Of a stretch of 39,524 nucleotides of DNA, positions 31,315-39,524 are shown in pieces. The notes beneath the pieces are model-generated. The model was not told the DNA's origin. It saw nothing but the letters and a program-made list of their open reading frames with translations, and ran no database searches. The position numbers and the translations under genes were made by a program. Numbering within the stretch: position 1 is the first letter of the stretch; every line of letters starts with the position of its first letter. Source of the DNA: CAYXVJ01 sp050309435 (lineage in GTDB: Bacteria > Bacillota > Clostridia > Saccharofermentanales > Fastidiosipilaceae); contig JBNRMJ010000019.1 in assembly GCA_050309435.1 (NCBI GenBank), positions 1 to 39,524 of the forward strand, in the 5' to 3' direction.

Positions 31315-33588
31315 ATGAATTTATCGATTGACTTAAGTCAGGTCGAAAAAAAGAACATCAGGCCCTTGGACGATCATTTTCGCGGAAAAAGCCGTTCCGG
31401 TCGCGAGATATCATTTACCAATTACTATATGGAAGCAGACGGGAAGCCCTTTTTTGCCGTGAGCGGCGAGATTCACTTTAGTCGCGTCGCCAGGGAGCGT
31501 TGGGAGGACGAACTTCTGAAAATGAAGGCCGGCGGTATTAATGTAATCGCTACCTATGTTTTCTGGAATCACCATGAGGAAATAGAAGGCAATTTTCGTT
31601 TTGACGGCTGCCGGGATATCGGCAGTTTCGTGCGACTCTGCCATAAGCATGATTTGTTTGTGATTCTGCGTGTCGGTCCGTTTGCCCACGGGGAAGTGCG
31701 TAACGGCGGCTTGCCGGACTGGCTGTATGGAAAAGATTTCCAGGTGCGCAGTATCAACGAAGGCTGGCTTTATTATTCGGCCAGATACTACCGTCGTATC
31801 GCTCGGCAGGTTCGGGGACTTTTCTTTTCGGATGACGGACCGATTATCGGTGTTCAAATTGACAACGAATATATGCACTCCGCCGCGCCCTGGGAAATGA
31901 CCGTGGGTACGACCAACGAGTGGGTTTTCGCCGGTAACGAAGGCGATACTTATATGCTGACGATGCGTGGCCTGGCAGCCAAAGAAGGTCTGCAGCCTGT
32001 TTTCTATACGGCTACGGCCTGGGGCGGGGCAATTGCTCCGGAATCCATGTTGCCGCTTTGGGGCGGTTATGCATTCAGACCCTGGCTCTTTTACAACAGG
32101 GTCGGGGAGCATCCTTTGACCGAAGAGTTCATTTACCAGGACTTTCACAACAATGAGTTCAAAAGCCGGACGGATTTCAATCCCCGTTACCTTCCCGAAG
32201 ATATGCCGTATGCCTGCTGCGAAATGGGTGGCGGTATGATGGTCAGCTATTACTATCGCTTTCAGTTCCCTTATAAGAGCGTCGATGCCATGGCGAATAT
32301 CAAGCTGGCTTCCGGCTGCAACTATCTTGGCTATTATATGTATCGCGGCGGGACCAATCCGCGCGGCATCCATGGTGGTTTTTTAAACGAAGGTCAGATT
32401 TCCAAAATTTCATATGACTATCAGGCTGCGATCGGCGAGTTCGGTCAGATTCGGGAATCTTATTTACGTTTGAAGAATCTGCATTATCTGACAAGTTACT
32501 TCTCCGATCAATTCATCGATTTACCCACGGTTTTACCGGCGGGAGGAGCAGAGATCGAACCGGACGACCTGGATTCCTTCCGCTATGCGTTCAGAACGAA
32601 CGGCGAAAGAGGCTTCCTCTTTATCAATAACTATCAGGATCACGCCCGAATGACAGTGAAAAAAGATGTCAATATCGATCTTCGTCTGAAATCCTCCGGC
32701 CTTCGTTTCTCTGACTTATCGATCGAAACCGACGAGAATTGCGTGCTCCCCTTTAATCTGGACCTTGGTGGTATCTGTCTGGTGACGGCTACTGCTCAGC
32801 CGATCGGCTATGTCGACGAGGATGGTCTAAGGACATATTTCTTCGCTGTACCTGCCGGAATGCGGGGGAAGTTCGAATTCGATTCGGCCGTAAAAATCAA
32901 CGGAGAAAGATCAGCGATGTATCACTGTGCGGAGAATCTGGAAGCACAAGCTTTCATGGTAACAGAGGGCGATAAAGAGATTCGGATCTGTTGTCTCAAT
33001 CGCGACCTGGCTTTAAATCTTTATCTGGCGGACGGTCGTGCTTATCTGACAACAGCTGCATTCATGCAAGATAAGCACGGTATTCGCCTCGAGACAAAAG
33101 ATTATGAGACCGGCTTCTATCGCTATCGCTCCGCGGCCGAGCCGTGCTCAGTCCTTACTGATATCTTCGAGCCCGAGCGTTTCTCAACTCGCGAAGTCCG
33201 GCTGGAAGTCGAGGCGGAAGCGGTCGCACCGTATCGCTGGAAGGTATGCCTGCCGGAGACGGTTTTTGCAGAGATGAATCGACAAGCCATTAAGGATGTT
33301 CGGATCCAAATCGACTATACAGGCGATGTCGGACAGGCATTTGTCAACGGCCGGATGCTTCACGACAACTTCGCTAACGGTGATACCTGGGAGATCTCCG
33401 TGAGGGATTTTTATCACGAGCTGCAAGAGGGCGATTTGATCATTTATATCACCCCGCTGAAAGAAGGGACAACGGTTAAGGTTGATTCTCCCATGGCCGC
33501 CCGAAGCGAATCGAGCGAAAAGGTCGTAGCCGAACTATATAATATTCAGTTGCTGCCGATATACGAGTTTGAAGCCGAACTTCGATAA
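31315..33588 (+). CDS. GH35 beta-galactosidase
   Basis: This 757-residue retaining beta-galactosidase belongs to family 35. The barrel (about 35-375) shows SGEIHFSRVARERWEDELLK, ATYVFWNHHEE, LRVGPFAHGEVRNGGLPDWL and GVQIDNEY with acid/base Glu185. The nucleophile is Glu303 (ACCEMGGG). YMYRGGTNP follows, and beta-sandwich domains make up the C-terminal half. It releases terminal beta-linked galactose. No signal peptide is present, so it acts on imported oligosaccharides. AAGGAG (31300-31305) lies inside the end of the upstream gene, 4 bp separate the two, and translation is probably coupled. Its last 43 bases overlap the convergent AraC gene. Confidence 0.93.
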   Translation: MNLSIDLSQVEKKNIRPLDDHFRGKSRSGREISFTNYYMEADGKPFFAVSGEIHFSRVARERWEDELLKMKAGGINVIATYVFWNHHEEIEGNFRFDGCRDIGSFVRLCHKHDLFVILRVGPFAHGEVRNGGLPDWLYGKDFQVRSINEGWLYYSARYYRRIARQVRGLFFSDDGPIIGVQIDNEYMHSAAPWEMTVGTTNEWVFAGNEGDTYMLTMRGLAAKEGLQPVFYTATAWGGAIAPESMLPLWGGYAFRPWLFYNRVGEHPLTEEFIYQDFHNNEFKSRTDFNPRYLPEDMPYACCEMGGGMMVSYYYRFQFPYKSVDAMANIKLASGCNYLGYYMYRGGTNPRGIHGGFLNEGQISKISYDYQAAIGEFGQIRESYLRLKNLHYLTSYFSDQFIDLPTVLPAGGAEIEPDDLDSFRYAFRTNGERGFLFINNYQDHARMTVKKDVNIDLRLKSSGLRFSDLSIETDENCVLPFNLDLGGICLVTATAQPIGYVDEDGLRTYFFAVPAGMRGKFEFDSAVKINGERSAMYHCAENLEAQAFMVTEGDKEIRICCLNRDLALNLYLADGRAYLTTAAFMQDKHGIRLETKDYETGFYRYRSAAEPCSVLTDIFEPERFSTREVRLEVEAEAVAPYRWKVCLPETVFAEMNRQAIKDVRIQIDYTGDVGQAFVNGRMLHDNFANGDTWEISVRDFYHELQEGDLIIYITPLKEGTTVKVDSPMAARSESSEKVVAELYNIQLLPIYEFEAELR

Positions 33589-34433
33589 TCCCCCGGTGTC
33601 ATGCCGACCTGGGTCTTGAATCGGTGGTTAAAGACACTCTCGCTGACAAAGCCGCTCTGGAAACAGATCTCTTTAATCGAGAGATCCGAATTGATGAGAA
33701 GGTATTTGGCGGCGTTCAAGCGGGTGTGAATCAGATATTGATAAGGGGTGATGCCCATGGCTCGCTTAAAGCTGCGTATGTAATGGTAGGTGCTCAGTCC
33801 GGCTTGTCTGGCCAGTTCATCGACCGTAATCATTTCGGCGAAGTGATCGTTAATAAACATCATGCTCTCTTCGGCCATGGCAGCCAGAGAGCCGGGTGTA
33901 TGGCGACCGGCATCGCCTGACTGCGGAAGTTTTTTCTGCAGGAAGAAAGAGGTCAGGATATCGTAAATGTACTTGGAGACCATGGCTTCGCGTACGACAT
34001 GACCGTTTTGGAAGGTACGCAGGATCAGATCCATCTTGGCGATAACAGGATATGCGTTATCGAGTTTGAAGATCTGTCCATGGCGGCCGACGATCGCGTT
34101 ATAAAATTCTCTGGCCGAAACGCCGTCGAAGTGGAGCCAGAGACAAGACCATGGCTCGAGAGCCGTATAGCCGTGTTCTTCATAGCAGTCGATCCAGACA
34201 AACTGGCCGGCCGTGGCCACCTGATAAGTCTGGTTGTAATAGACTTCGATGGAGCCGCTCTCGATATACATGAGCAGATAACTGTTATAGGAGTTTCGAA
34301 ATAGTTTGTAATCGGCATTGTAGAAAAAGCGTCCGGTGTAGAGAGGATATAAGAAGAGATCGCGAGCTGTCTTACTCGGTGTATAGACATAATAGTCGGA
34401 TGTTTCGAGAACGTTGGCTTCTTGTGATTTCAC
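33546..34433 (-). CDS. AraC-family transcriptional regulator
   Basis: This 295-residue regulator has an N-terminal cupin-type sugar-sensing domain (SGSIEVYYNQTYQVATAGQF, followed by WSCLWLHFDGVSA) and two C-terminal helix-turn-helix motifs (TVDELARQAGLSTYHYIRSF, SIKEICFQSGFVSESVFNHR, then QVGMTPGDYR). The start is GTG 34433 because GGGAGGT lies 6 bases upstream. The open frame continues 74 codons further, but that part runs into the divergent GH2 gene and lacks family similarity. A promoter on the minus strand is TTGATC-17-TACAAT (34489-34461). It probably activates the GH2-GH42 operon and perhaps the GH35 and transporter genes (inference). A TGTGA-TT-TCACA inverted repeat (34423-34434) covers its start codon. 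Confidence 0.88.
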   Translation of the reverse strand: MKSQEANVLETSDYYVYTPSKTARDLFLYPLYTGRFFYNADYKLFRNSYNSYLLMYIESGSIEVYYNQTYQVATAGQFVWIDCYEEHGYTALEPWSCLWLHFDGVSAREFYNAIVGRHGQIFKLDNAYPVIAKMDLILRTFQNGHVVREAMVSKYIYDILTSFFLQKKLPQSGDAGRHTPGSLAAMAEESMMFINDHFAEMITVDELARQAGLSTYHYIRSFKRAMGITPYQYLIHTRLNAAKYLLINSDLSIKEICFQSGFVSESVFNHRFKTQVGMTPGDYRSSASNSYIGSN

Positions 34434-34492
34434 AGCAATACCTCCCGAACGATTTTCTTCATTGTAACGGAAGGAAAAGAAAGGATCAAACG
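34434..34492. promoter_or_regulatory. 59-bp shared control region of AraC and GH2
   Basis: It contains the AraC promoter (TACAAT at 34466-34461, TTGATC at 34489-34484, 17 bp apart, minus strand) and both ribosome binding sites. No convincing GH2 promoter is seen within it. The GH2 promoter may lie inside the AraC coding sequence. Confidence 0.55.
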
Positions 34493-37261
34493 ATGCGGAC
34501 AGTAAGTTTAGCCGGCAGATGGCAGGTGGACACGGGTGACAATCAGCTGCACGAAGCGATGTTTCCGGGCAGTTTGGACGAGAATCGGATCGGTTATAAA
34601 GACGACGGTTCCAATCAGTGGAAAGGTGCGGGAGACGGTTCGCTGGCCCGGTCAAACAAAGAGGTCATCGCCACGCGTTTCACGAGACACTATACTTTTG
34701 AAGGCTGTGCGCGGATTCGTCGCGAGATCGAGATCACGCGCCTGGACGGCGAGCGAGTCTTTCTTGAGGTAGAACGGGCGAGGCATCTTCGCCTGTTCAT
34801 CGACCAAGAAGAATTTTATCCTCTGTATCCCGCTAATATCAGCACGCCTTATGTTTTCGAACTCACGAAGCTGCCCGACGGTATACATCAATGTACATTC
34901 TTGTCCGACAACAGCTATCCCGGCTGGCCGCGTGATGCGATTGTCTTTTCTTCTGCGGCGACGGATGAAACACAAACCAACTGGAACGGCTTGCTCGGCT
35001 ATATTCGGCTTCGTTATGAATCGTCTTGCTTTATATCCGGCGTACGTGTTTATCCACACGGCAAAGCACTTAGCCTGCAGGTGGACTTATCCCTGGAAGA
35101 AAGTTTTTCGGGTCAGCTTCGCGTAAGGTCGGCGGCACTGCACGCGGAACAACTTATCCCGGTCGACCTTCCGGCCGGCGAACATACCGTGAAAAAGGAG
35201 TTGTTGGAACTCGCCCGCGATCTTCGGCTCTGGGACGAAGGCGAAGGTAATCTCTATGATATGACCGTCACACTCGAAGCTTGGCTGCGTGCGGAGGAAG
35301 ATGATACTACGTCTATCGTATCGGATAAGAGCACTCGTTTCGGCATAAGAGATTTCAGAACTGACGAAAACGGACGACTGGCCTTAAACGGGAGAGCGAT
35401 CTTCGTTCGCAGCGAAGCGAATTGCGCGGTCTTCCCGATTACGGGACGACCGCCGATGACGAAGGGCGAATGGCTGGATGTTTTACGTGTTTACGAATCT
35501 TATGGCGTGAATCTGATGCGCTTTCATTCGCACTGTCCGCCGGCGGCGGCCTTCGAGGCAGCCGATGAACTTGGTATGCTGATGGAGCCCGAGCTCTCCC
35601 ACTGGGATGCACAGACTGCCTTCGAGTCCGATGAAAGCTATGCCTATTACAAAGCCGAGATGGAGCAGATTCTGCGGATGCTGGCCAATCATCCTTCTTT
35701 TGTCATGCTCAGCTGGGGCAACGAACTATGCTGCGGCGATCTCGGTATATCCAGGATGACAGAGCTTCTGCTGCGTGCCCGCGAAATCGATTCGACCCGC
35801 CTCTATGCGAATGCCTCGAATGGTTTTTACGGAGCCAGGGGTTGTGACCCCGCAAGCGATTTTTATACCTCGCAGAAGTTCGGCACTGCCGATCTTCGCG
35901 GCAGTTTCGCAGCATTCAAAGGTGCGAATCCGCCCGGCATCCAGGGCTTTATCAACCAGACCTATCCGCACACGACGGAAACATACAACGAGGGCATGCG
36001 CCTTCTTCGCGAAACCTATGATAAAGCGGTTATCAGTTTCGAGGTCGGCCAATACGAAGTGCTACCCGATTTTGATGAACTGGAACGCTATACCGGCGTT
36101 ACGGATCCGGCCAACTATCGCCTCATCCAAGACAAAGTAATCGCTGCGGGATTCATGGAAGACTGGCCGGATTATGTGGAAGCCAGCGGGGAACTATCGC
36201 TCCTGGCATATCGAGCCGAGGTCGAAGCCGCCATGCGTACCCGTCAACTCTCGGGTCTCTCGCTTCTGGGGCTGCAGGACTTCCCCGGCCAGGGTACCGC
36301 GCTAGTCGGCATGATCAACGCTCTTCTCGAGCCAAAGCCTTATGATTTCGCCCGACCGGAGCGTTTCCGCGCGTTCTTCCGAGCAGAGTTGCCCTTACTC
36401 TTGTGGGACAAGTTCACCTACGAGTCAGGCGAGCGCCTTAGAGCCAGATTGCAGTTTGCCAACTTCAGTAAGAAGAAAGTCGAAGAGACTGCGATCTATC
36501 AACTGCTTCGTAAAAAAGCAAGCAGTGAAGAAGAGGTGGTCGTAGAAGGAACAATTCCGAGCCGTATATATGAAGCGGGCTATCTGCACGATGTCGGCGA
36601 CGTGGTCCTTGATTTACCCTTACTTGATCGTGCCGAGAGACTGGATATTCGTATCTTGATCGGCGATTATGTAAACGAGTATCCCTTGTGGGTTTATCCT
36701 GTTCACGTTCCGGAGAAACCCGATTCGGTCTATGAGACCGGCGTATTCGACGATGAAGCAATCCGGATTTTAGAAGCGGGCGGTACGGTCTATCTGTCAC
36801 CGCCATCGACAAAAGATGCTCTGCTTCATTCGATTCAGGCTCAGTTTACCACCGACTTCTGGTCTGTCGGAACATTCCCGGCTCAGGAAGGCGGTATGGG
36901 GCAACTAATCGATGCAAGTCATCCGGCGCTTGCCGATTTCCCGACTGAAAAGCACAGTAACTGGCAATGGTGGCCCATGGCCACGCAACGGGCTTTGATC
37001 CTGCCTCATAAGATTGACAGCATCGTTACGGAGATGGACAGTTATGCCTATCTTCGTCCCATGACCAAACTCTTCGAGTGCCGCTGCGCTAACGGCAAAC
37101 TGCTCGTGTCCACCTTCGGTCTTCAGGATCTGAAGGCTTACCCCGAAGCTAGAGCGCTGCTCTCGTCCTTGTACCGCTACATGGATTCCGATGCTTTCGC
37201 ACCCAAACAAAACCTGTCCGTCGACCGGATCCAAAATCTTTTCCGGCAAGCTAACGACTAA
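34493..37261 (+). CDS. Glycoside hydrolase family 2 protein (beta-galactosidase-like)
   Basis: This 922-residue GH2 enzyme has an N-terminal sugar-binding jelly roll (about 1-190), an Ig-like domain (about 195-290) and a TIM barrel (about 290-610). LMRFHSHCPPAAAFEAADEL is the barrel strand-helix region. The acid/base is Glu411 (LSWGNELC) and the likely nucleophile is Glu517 (ISFEVGQYE). The C-terminal region (about 720-922) resembles a Rossmann/amidotransferase-like domain rather than a usual GH2 domain 5. There is no signal peptide. ATG 34493 is preceded by AAAGGATC. The frame is open 38 codons upstream but lacks a ribosome binding site. It is the first gene of an operon with GH42. The substrate could be a beta-galactoside or a related beta-glycoside. 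Confidence 0.85.
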   Translation: MRTVSLAGRWQVDTGDNQLHEAMFPGSLDENRIGYKDDGSNQWKGAGDGSLARSNKEVIATRFTRHYTFEGCARIRREIEITRLDGERVFLEVERARHLRLFIDQEEFYPLYPANISTPYVFELTKLPDGIHQCTFLSDNSYPGWPRDAIVFSSAATDETQTNWNGLLGYIRLRYESSCFISGVRVYPHGKALSLQVDLSLEESFSGQLRVRSAALHAEQLIPVDLPAGEHTVKKELLELARDLRLWDEGEGNLYDMTVTLEAWLRAEEDDTTSIVSDKSTRFGIRDFRTDENGRLALNGRAIFVRSEANCAVFPITGRPPMTKGEWLDVLRVYESYGVNLMRFHSHCPPAAAFEAADELGMLMEPELSHWDAQTAFESDESYAYYKAEMEQILRMLANHPSFVMLSWGNELCCGDLGISRMTELLLRAREIDSTRLYANASNGFYGARGCDPASDFYTSQKFGTADLRGSFAAFKGANPPGIQGFINQTYPHTTETYNEGMRLLRETYDKAVISFEVGQYEVLPDFDELERYTGVTDPANYRLIQDKVIAAGFMEDWPDYVEASGELSLLAYRAEVEAAMRTRQLSGLSLLGLQDFPGQGTALVGMINALLEPKPYDFARPERFRAFFRAELPLLLWDKFTYESGERLRARLQFANFSKKKVEETAIYQLLRKKASSEEEVVVEGTIPSRIYEAGYLHDVGDVVLDLPLLDRAERLDIRILIGDYVNEYPLWVYPVHVPEKPDSVYETGVFDDEAIRILEAGGTVYLSPPSTKDALLHSIQAQFTTDFWSVGTFPAQEGGMGQLIDASHPALADFPTEKHSNWQWWPMATQRALILPHKIDSIVTEMDSYAYLRPMTKLFECRCANGKLLVSTFGLQDLKAYPEARALLSSLYRYMDSDAFAPKQNLSVDRIQNLFRQAND

Positions 37262-37309
37262 AGGTCGTTCATGAAGTAAGATAATACAAAAGGCAAAGGA
37301 GAAAGCATT

Positions 37310-39340
37310 ATGAAATTCATCCCTGAAACCATTCGTCTATTGCACGGTGCCGACTACAACCCGGATCAGTGGCTGGACTACCCCGAGGTCCTCGCCCGTG
37401 ATCTCGAGCTGATGAAAGAGAGCAAGGTCAATTGCGTCTCCATGCCCATGTTCGCCTGGGCGAAACTTGAACCAGAAGAAGGCGTCTATGACTTCGACTG
37501 GCTCGAGGAGATCATCAACAAGCTCTACGACAACGGTGTCTACACGATCCTGGCCACACCGACGGCTGCCAAGCCGAACTGGATGAGTAACAAGTACGAG
37601 GAGATCCGTCGCGTGAATCGCTACGGTCAGCGGGAGCTGCCCGGCCGAAGGCACAATCACTGCTATACCAGCCCTGTCTATCGCGAAAAGAGCAGAGCGA
37701 TCAACACGCTCCTGGCCGAGCGCTTGGCAAGTCATCCCGGCGTGATTCTCTGGCATCTGTCCAACGAGTATAACGGAGAATGCTTCTGCGACTTGTGTAT
37801 CAACGCTTTCCGCGGCTGGCTCAAGGACAAGTACGGCACACTCGATAAGCTCAATCACGAGTACTGGTCGGCTTTCTGGAGCCATACCTACACGGACTGG
37901 GATCAGATTCATCCGCCTTTCGCCCATGCAGATTCGGATGTTCACGCTCTTAACCTCGACTGGAAACGCTTCGTCACCTATCAGACAATCGATTTCATGA
38001 AATCGGAAATAGATGCGGTCCGCACCGTTAATCCGGACATTCCCGTGACCACCAATCTAATGGGTTTCTACGAAGGTCTTAATTACTTCAAGTTCGCCGA
38101 AGACCTGGATGTTGTCTCCTGGGACTCCTACCCGATCTGGCACTCGGATGACGATCAATCCCCGCAAAGGATAGCCCTGCATACCGCCATGGCTCACGAT
38201 CTGATGCGTTCGATCAAGCGCGAGCCCTTCCTCCTGATGGAAAGTACGCCGAGCATGACGAACTGGCAGGCGGTCAGCCGCCTCAAACGTCCGGATATGC
38301 ATATGCTGTCTTCGCTGCAGGCCGTCGCTCATGGAGCGGATTCGGTTCAATACTTCCAGTGGCGAAAGAGCCGCGGTTCTTCCGAGAAATTCCACGGTGC
38401 GGTAGTCGATCACTCGGGCCGAAACGACGACCGTGTCTTCCTGGAAGTGAAAGTGCTTGGCAATCGCCTTGAGACGATCAGCGAGTTGCAAGGCAGTCAG
38501 GTAGAGAGTAAAGTAGCCATCGTCTTCGACTGGGAAAACCGCTGGGCAATTAAAGACTCCCGAGGACCTCGCAACTCCGGCATCCACTACGAAGATACCG
38601 TCGAGGAGCACTATCGCTTCTTCCGTGAAAAGGGTATCAACGTTGATATAGTCGACTCCGAAAGTACGCTGGATCGCTACAGTCTCGTTATCGCTCCGAT
38701 GCTTTACATGCTGCGTGACGGTTTCGCCGATAAGCTGAAGACCTTCGCCAGAAACGGCGGTCGCCTGGTCGGTACTTACATGACCGGCCTGGTAAACGAG
38801 AATGATCTGGTCTATCTGGGAGATCTGCCGGGCGAAGGCTTGAATGAAGTCTTCGGTATACGCCGAGAAGAAATCGATGCGCTTTATGACCATCAGTCGA
38901 ATCAGATGAAGATGACGGACGAAAAAGGCGTGCACTATAAACTGACCGAGCTCTGTGAATTGATTCACCTGGAAGGCGCGGAAGTGAAAGCCGTCTATGC
39001 GGAAGACTTCTATGCCGGCATGCCGGTCTTAACTCGTCATCAATACGGTCAAGGAGAGGCTTACTACCTCGCTGCCAGAGCTTCGATCGACTTCCTGCGT
39101 CGTTTCTATGGGGAACTGGTAACAGAGCTTGGCATCGATCAGACCATGTTTACCGATCTTCCGACCGGAGTATTCGTCAGCGAGCGAACAGGCGATAAGC
39201 GCTACTACTTCCTCCAGAATTTTACCACCGAAAGTCATGAGGTCGCATCTACGGATATCCTGCTCGATCTCGAAAGCGGAGAAGAAGGCACGACCTGGAC
39301 ACTGAAACCATACCAGTGCAGAGTCCTTGTCGGTAAGTAA
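37310..39340 (+). CDS. GH42 beta-galactosidase
   Basis: This 676-residue retaining beta-galactosidase has the typical GH42 layout of a TIM barrel (about 1-390), a trimerisation domain (about 395-600) and a small C-terminal beta domain. The acid/base is Glu153 (LSNEYNG) and the nucleophile is Glu311 (LLMESTPS). Four cysteines (118, 158, 160, 163) match the zinc site of characterised GH42 enzymes. It should cleave beta-1,3/1,4/1,6-galactosides in the cytoplasm, since no signal peptide is present. AAGGAG lies before ATG 37310. It follows the GH2 gene with a 48-bp gap, so both are cotranscribed. It probably completes degradation of oligosaccharides imported by the LplABC-like transporter. Confidence 0.95.
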   Translation: MKFIPETIRLLHGADYNPDQWLDYPEVLARDLELMKESKVNCVSMPMFAWAKLEPEEGVYDFDWLEEIINKLYDNGVYTILATPTAAKPNWMSNKYEEIRRVNRYGQRELPGRRHNHCYTSPVYREKSRAINTLLAERLASHPGVILWHLSNEYNGECFCDLCINAFRGWLKDKYGTLDKLNHEYWSAFWSHTYTDWDQIHPPFAHADSDVHALNLDWKRFVTYQTIDFMKSEIDAVRTVNPDIPVTTNLMGFYEGLNYFKFAEDLDVVSWDSYPIWHSDDDQSPQRIALHTAMAHDLMRSIKREPFLLMESTPSMTNWQAVSRLKRPDMHMLSSLQAVAHGADSVQYFQWRKSRGSSEKFHGAVVDHSGRNDDRVFLEVKVLGNRLETISELQGSQVESKVAIVFDWENRWAIKDSRGPRNSGIHYEDTVEEHYRFFREKGINVDIVDSESTLDRYSLVIAPMLYMLRDGFADKLKTFARNGGRLVGTYMTGLVNENDLVYLGDLPGEGLNEVFGIRREEIDALYDHQSNQMKMTDEKGVHYKLTELCELIHLEGAEVKAVYAEDFYAGMPVLTRHQYGQGEAYYLAARASIDFLRRFYGELVTELGIDQTMFTDLPTGVFVSERTGDKRYYFLQNFTTESHEVASTDILLDLESGEEGTTWTLKPYQCRVLVGK

Positions 39341-39372
39341 GAAGTCTATAGAATGATCTGAGATATCAGAAA

Positions 39373-39396
39373 CCGGCCCTGCTGCAGTGGGGCCGG
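39373..39396 (+). terminator. GC-rich hairpin after the GH42 gene
   Basis: CCGGCCC (39373-39379) pairs with GGGCCGG (39390-39396). No T-tract follows, so termination efficiency is uncertain. A second hairpin, GACCGC-TAA-GCGGTC (39442-39456), follows. The rest to 39524 holds no recognised gene. Confidence 0.45.
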
Positions 39397-39524
39397 CAAG
39401 TCAAGTCCTTAATGTTGGTGTAAATTGCCTTCCGGTTGACCGACCGCTAAGCGGTCCTGCTTAATTGTTGTCGCATCAGATCTGCGTTCGTTCGTGCCTG
39501 GTCTCGTTCCAACCAATAGGTATC

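Noticed and set aside
31411..32373. A 320-codon open frame antisense to the GH35 gene
   Set aside because: It lies inside the conserved GH35 barrel and shows no family similarity.
34434..34655. N-terminal extension of the AraC regulator by 74 codons
   Set aside because: It would overlap the start of the divergent GH2 gene, has unusual composition, and lacks a ribosome binding site. GTG 34433 has a strong one.
38057..38968. A 303-codon open frame antisense to the GH42 gene
   Set aside because: It lies inside the GH42 gene, with no recognisable family and no promoter or ribosome binding site.
1..39524. CRISPR array, transposon, phage or tRNA/rRNA gene
   Set aside because: No regularly spaced repeats, transposase or integrase motifs, terminal inverted repeats, or cloverleaf/rRNA sequences were recognised.

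Overview
The window looks like chromosomal DNA of an anaerobic, saccharolytic member of the Bacillota, most likely a Clostridia-type bacterium. The evidence is strong AAGGAGG-type ribosome binding sites, sigma-A promoters of the TTGACA/TATAAT type, intrinsic terminators, a lipoprotein solute-binding protein with a CUT1 transporter, and an oxygen-sensitive Fe-S/flavin enoate-reductase-type enzyme. Genus cannot be decided by eye. I see no rRNA, tRNA, CRISPR array, insertion sequence or phage gene.

Region 1 (1-4513) is a small sugar-catabolic unit: a LacI-type repressor, a GH2 beta-glycosidase, and a xylose-isomerase-like TIM-barrel protein. Region 2 (4500-9350) is a run of single genes. A fluoride riboswitch with a mutually exclusive terminator sits in front of a CPA-type antiporter. 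It is followed by a stand-alone E2/CAT-fold acyltransferase-like protein, a GT4 glycosyltransferase, a ZIP metal transporter and an eight-cysteine BFD-like protein. Region 3 (9350-17900) has a cytoplasmic GH10 xylanase behind a perfect 16-bp operator, an MFS transporter, a MATE exporter, an OYE/4Fe-4S/FAD reductase, an RmlD-like SDR and a PPP-type phosphatase.

Region 4 (17885-20614, minus strand) is a compact DUF3137-LemA-GTPase/DUF697 operon of unknown function. It is followed by an ADP-ribosylglycohydrolase-fold protein fused to two beta-sandwich-like domains (20948-23059) and a tandem DUF1508 (YegP-like) protein.

Region 5 (23760-39340) is a galactoside/oligosaccharide utilisation locus. 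A minus-strand transporter operon (LplA-like lipoprotein and two permeases, no ATPase) diverges from a DUF5107-TPR protein coupled to a GH35 beta-galactosidase. An AraC regulator overlaps the GH35 gene tail to tail and diverges from a GH2-GH42 operon. None of the glycosidases has a signal peptide. The inferred logic is import of oligosaccharides by the ABC system followed by cytoplasmic hydrolysis by GH35, GH2 and GH42 enzymes.

Several long open frames have start codons too far upstream. I reset the starts of the antiporter, the E2-like protein, ZIP, the OYE reductase, the SDR, the GTPase, the DUF5107 protein, the AraC regulator and the second GH2 using ribosome binding sites.
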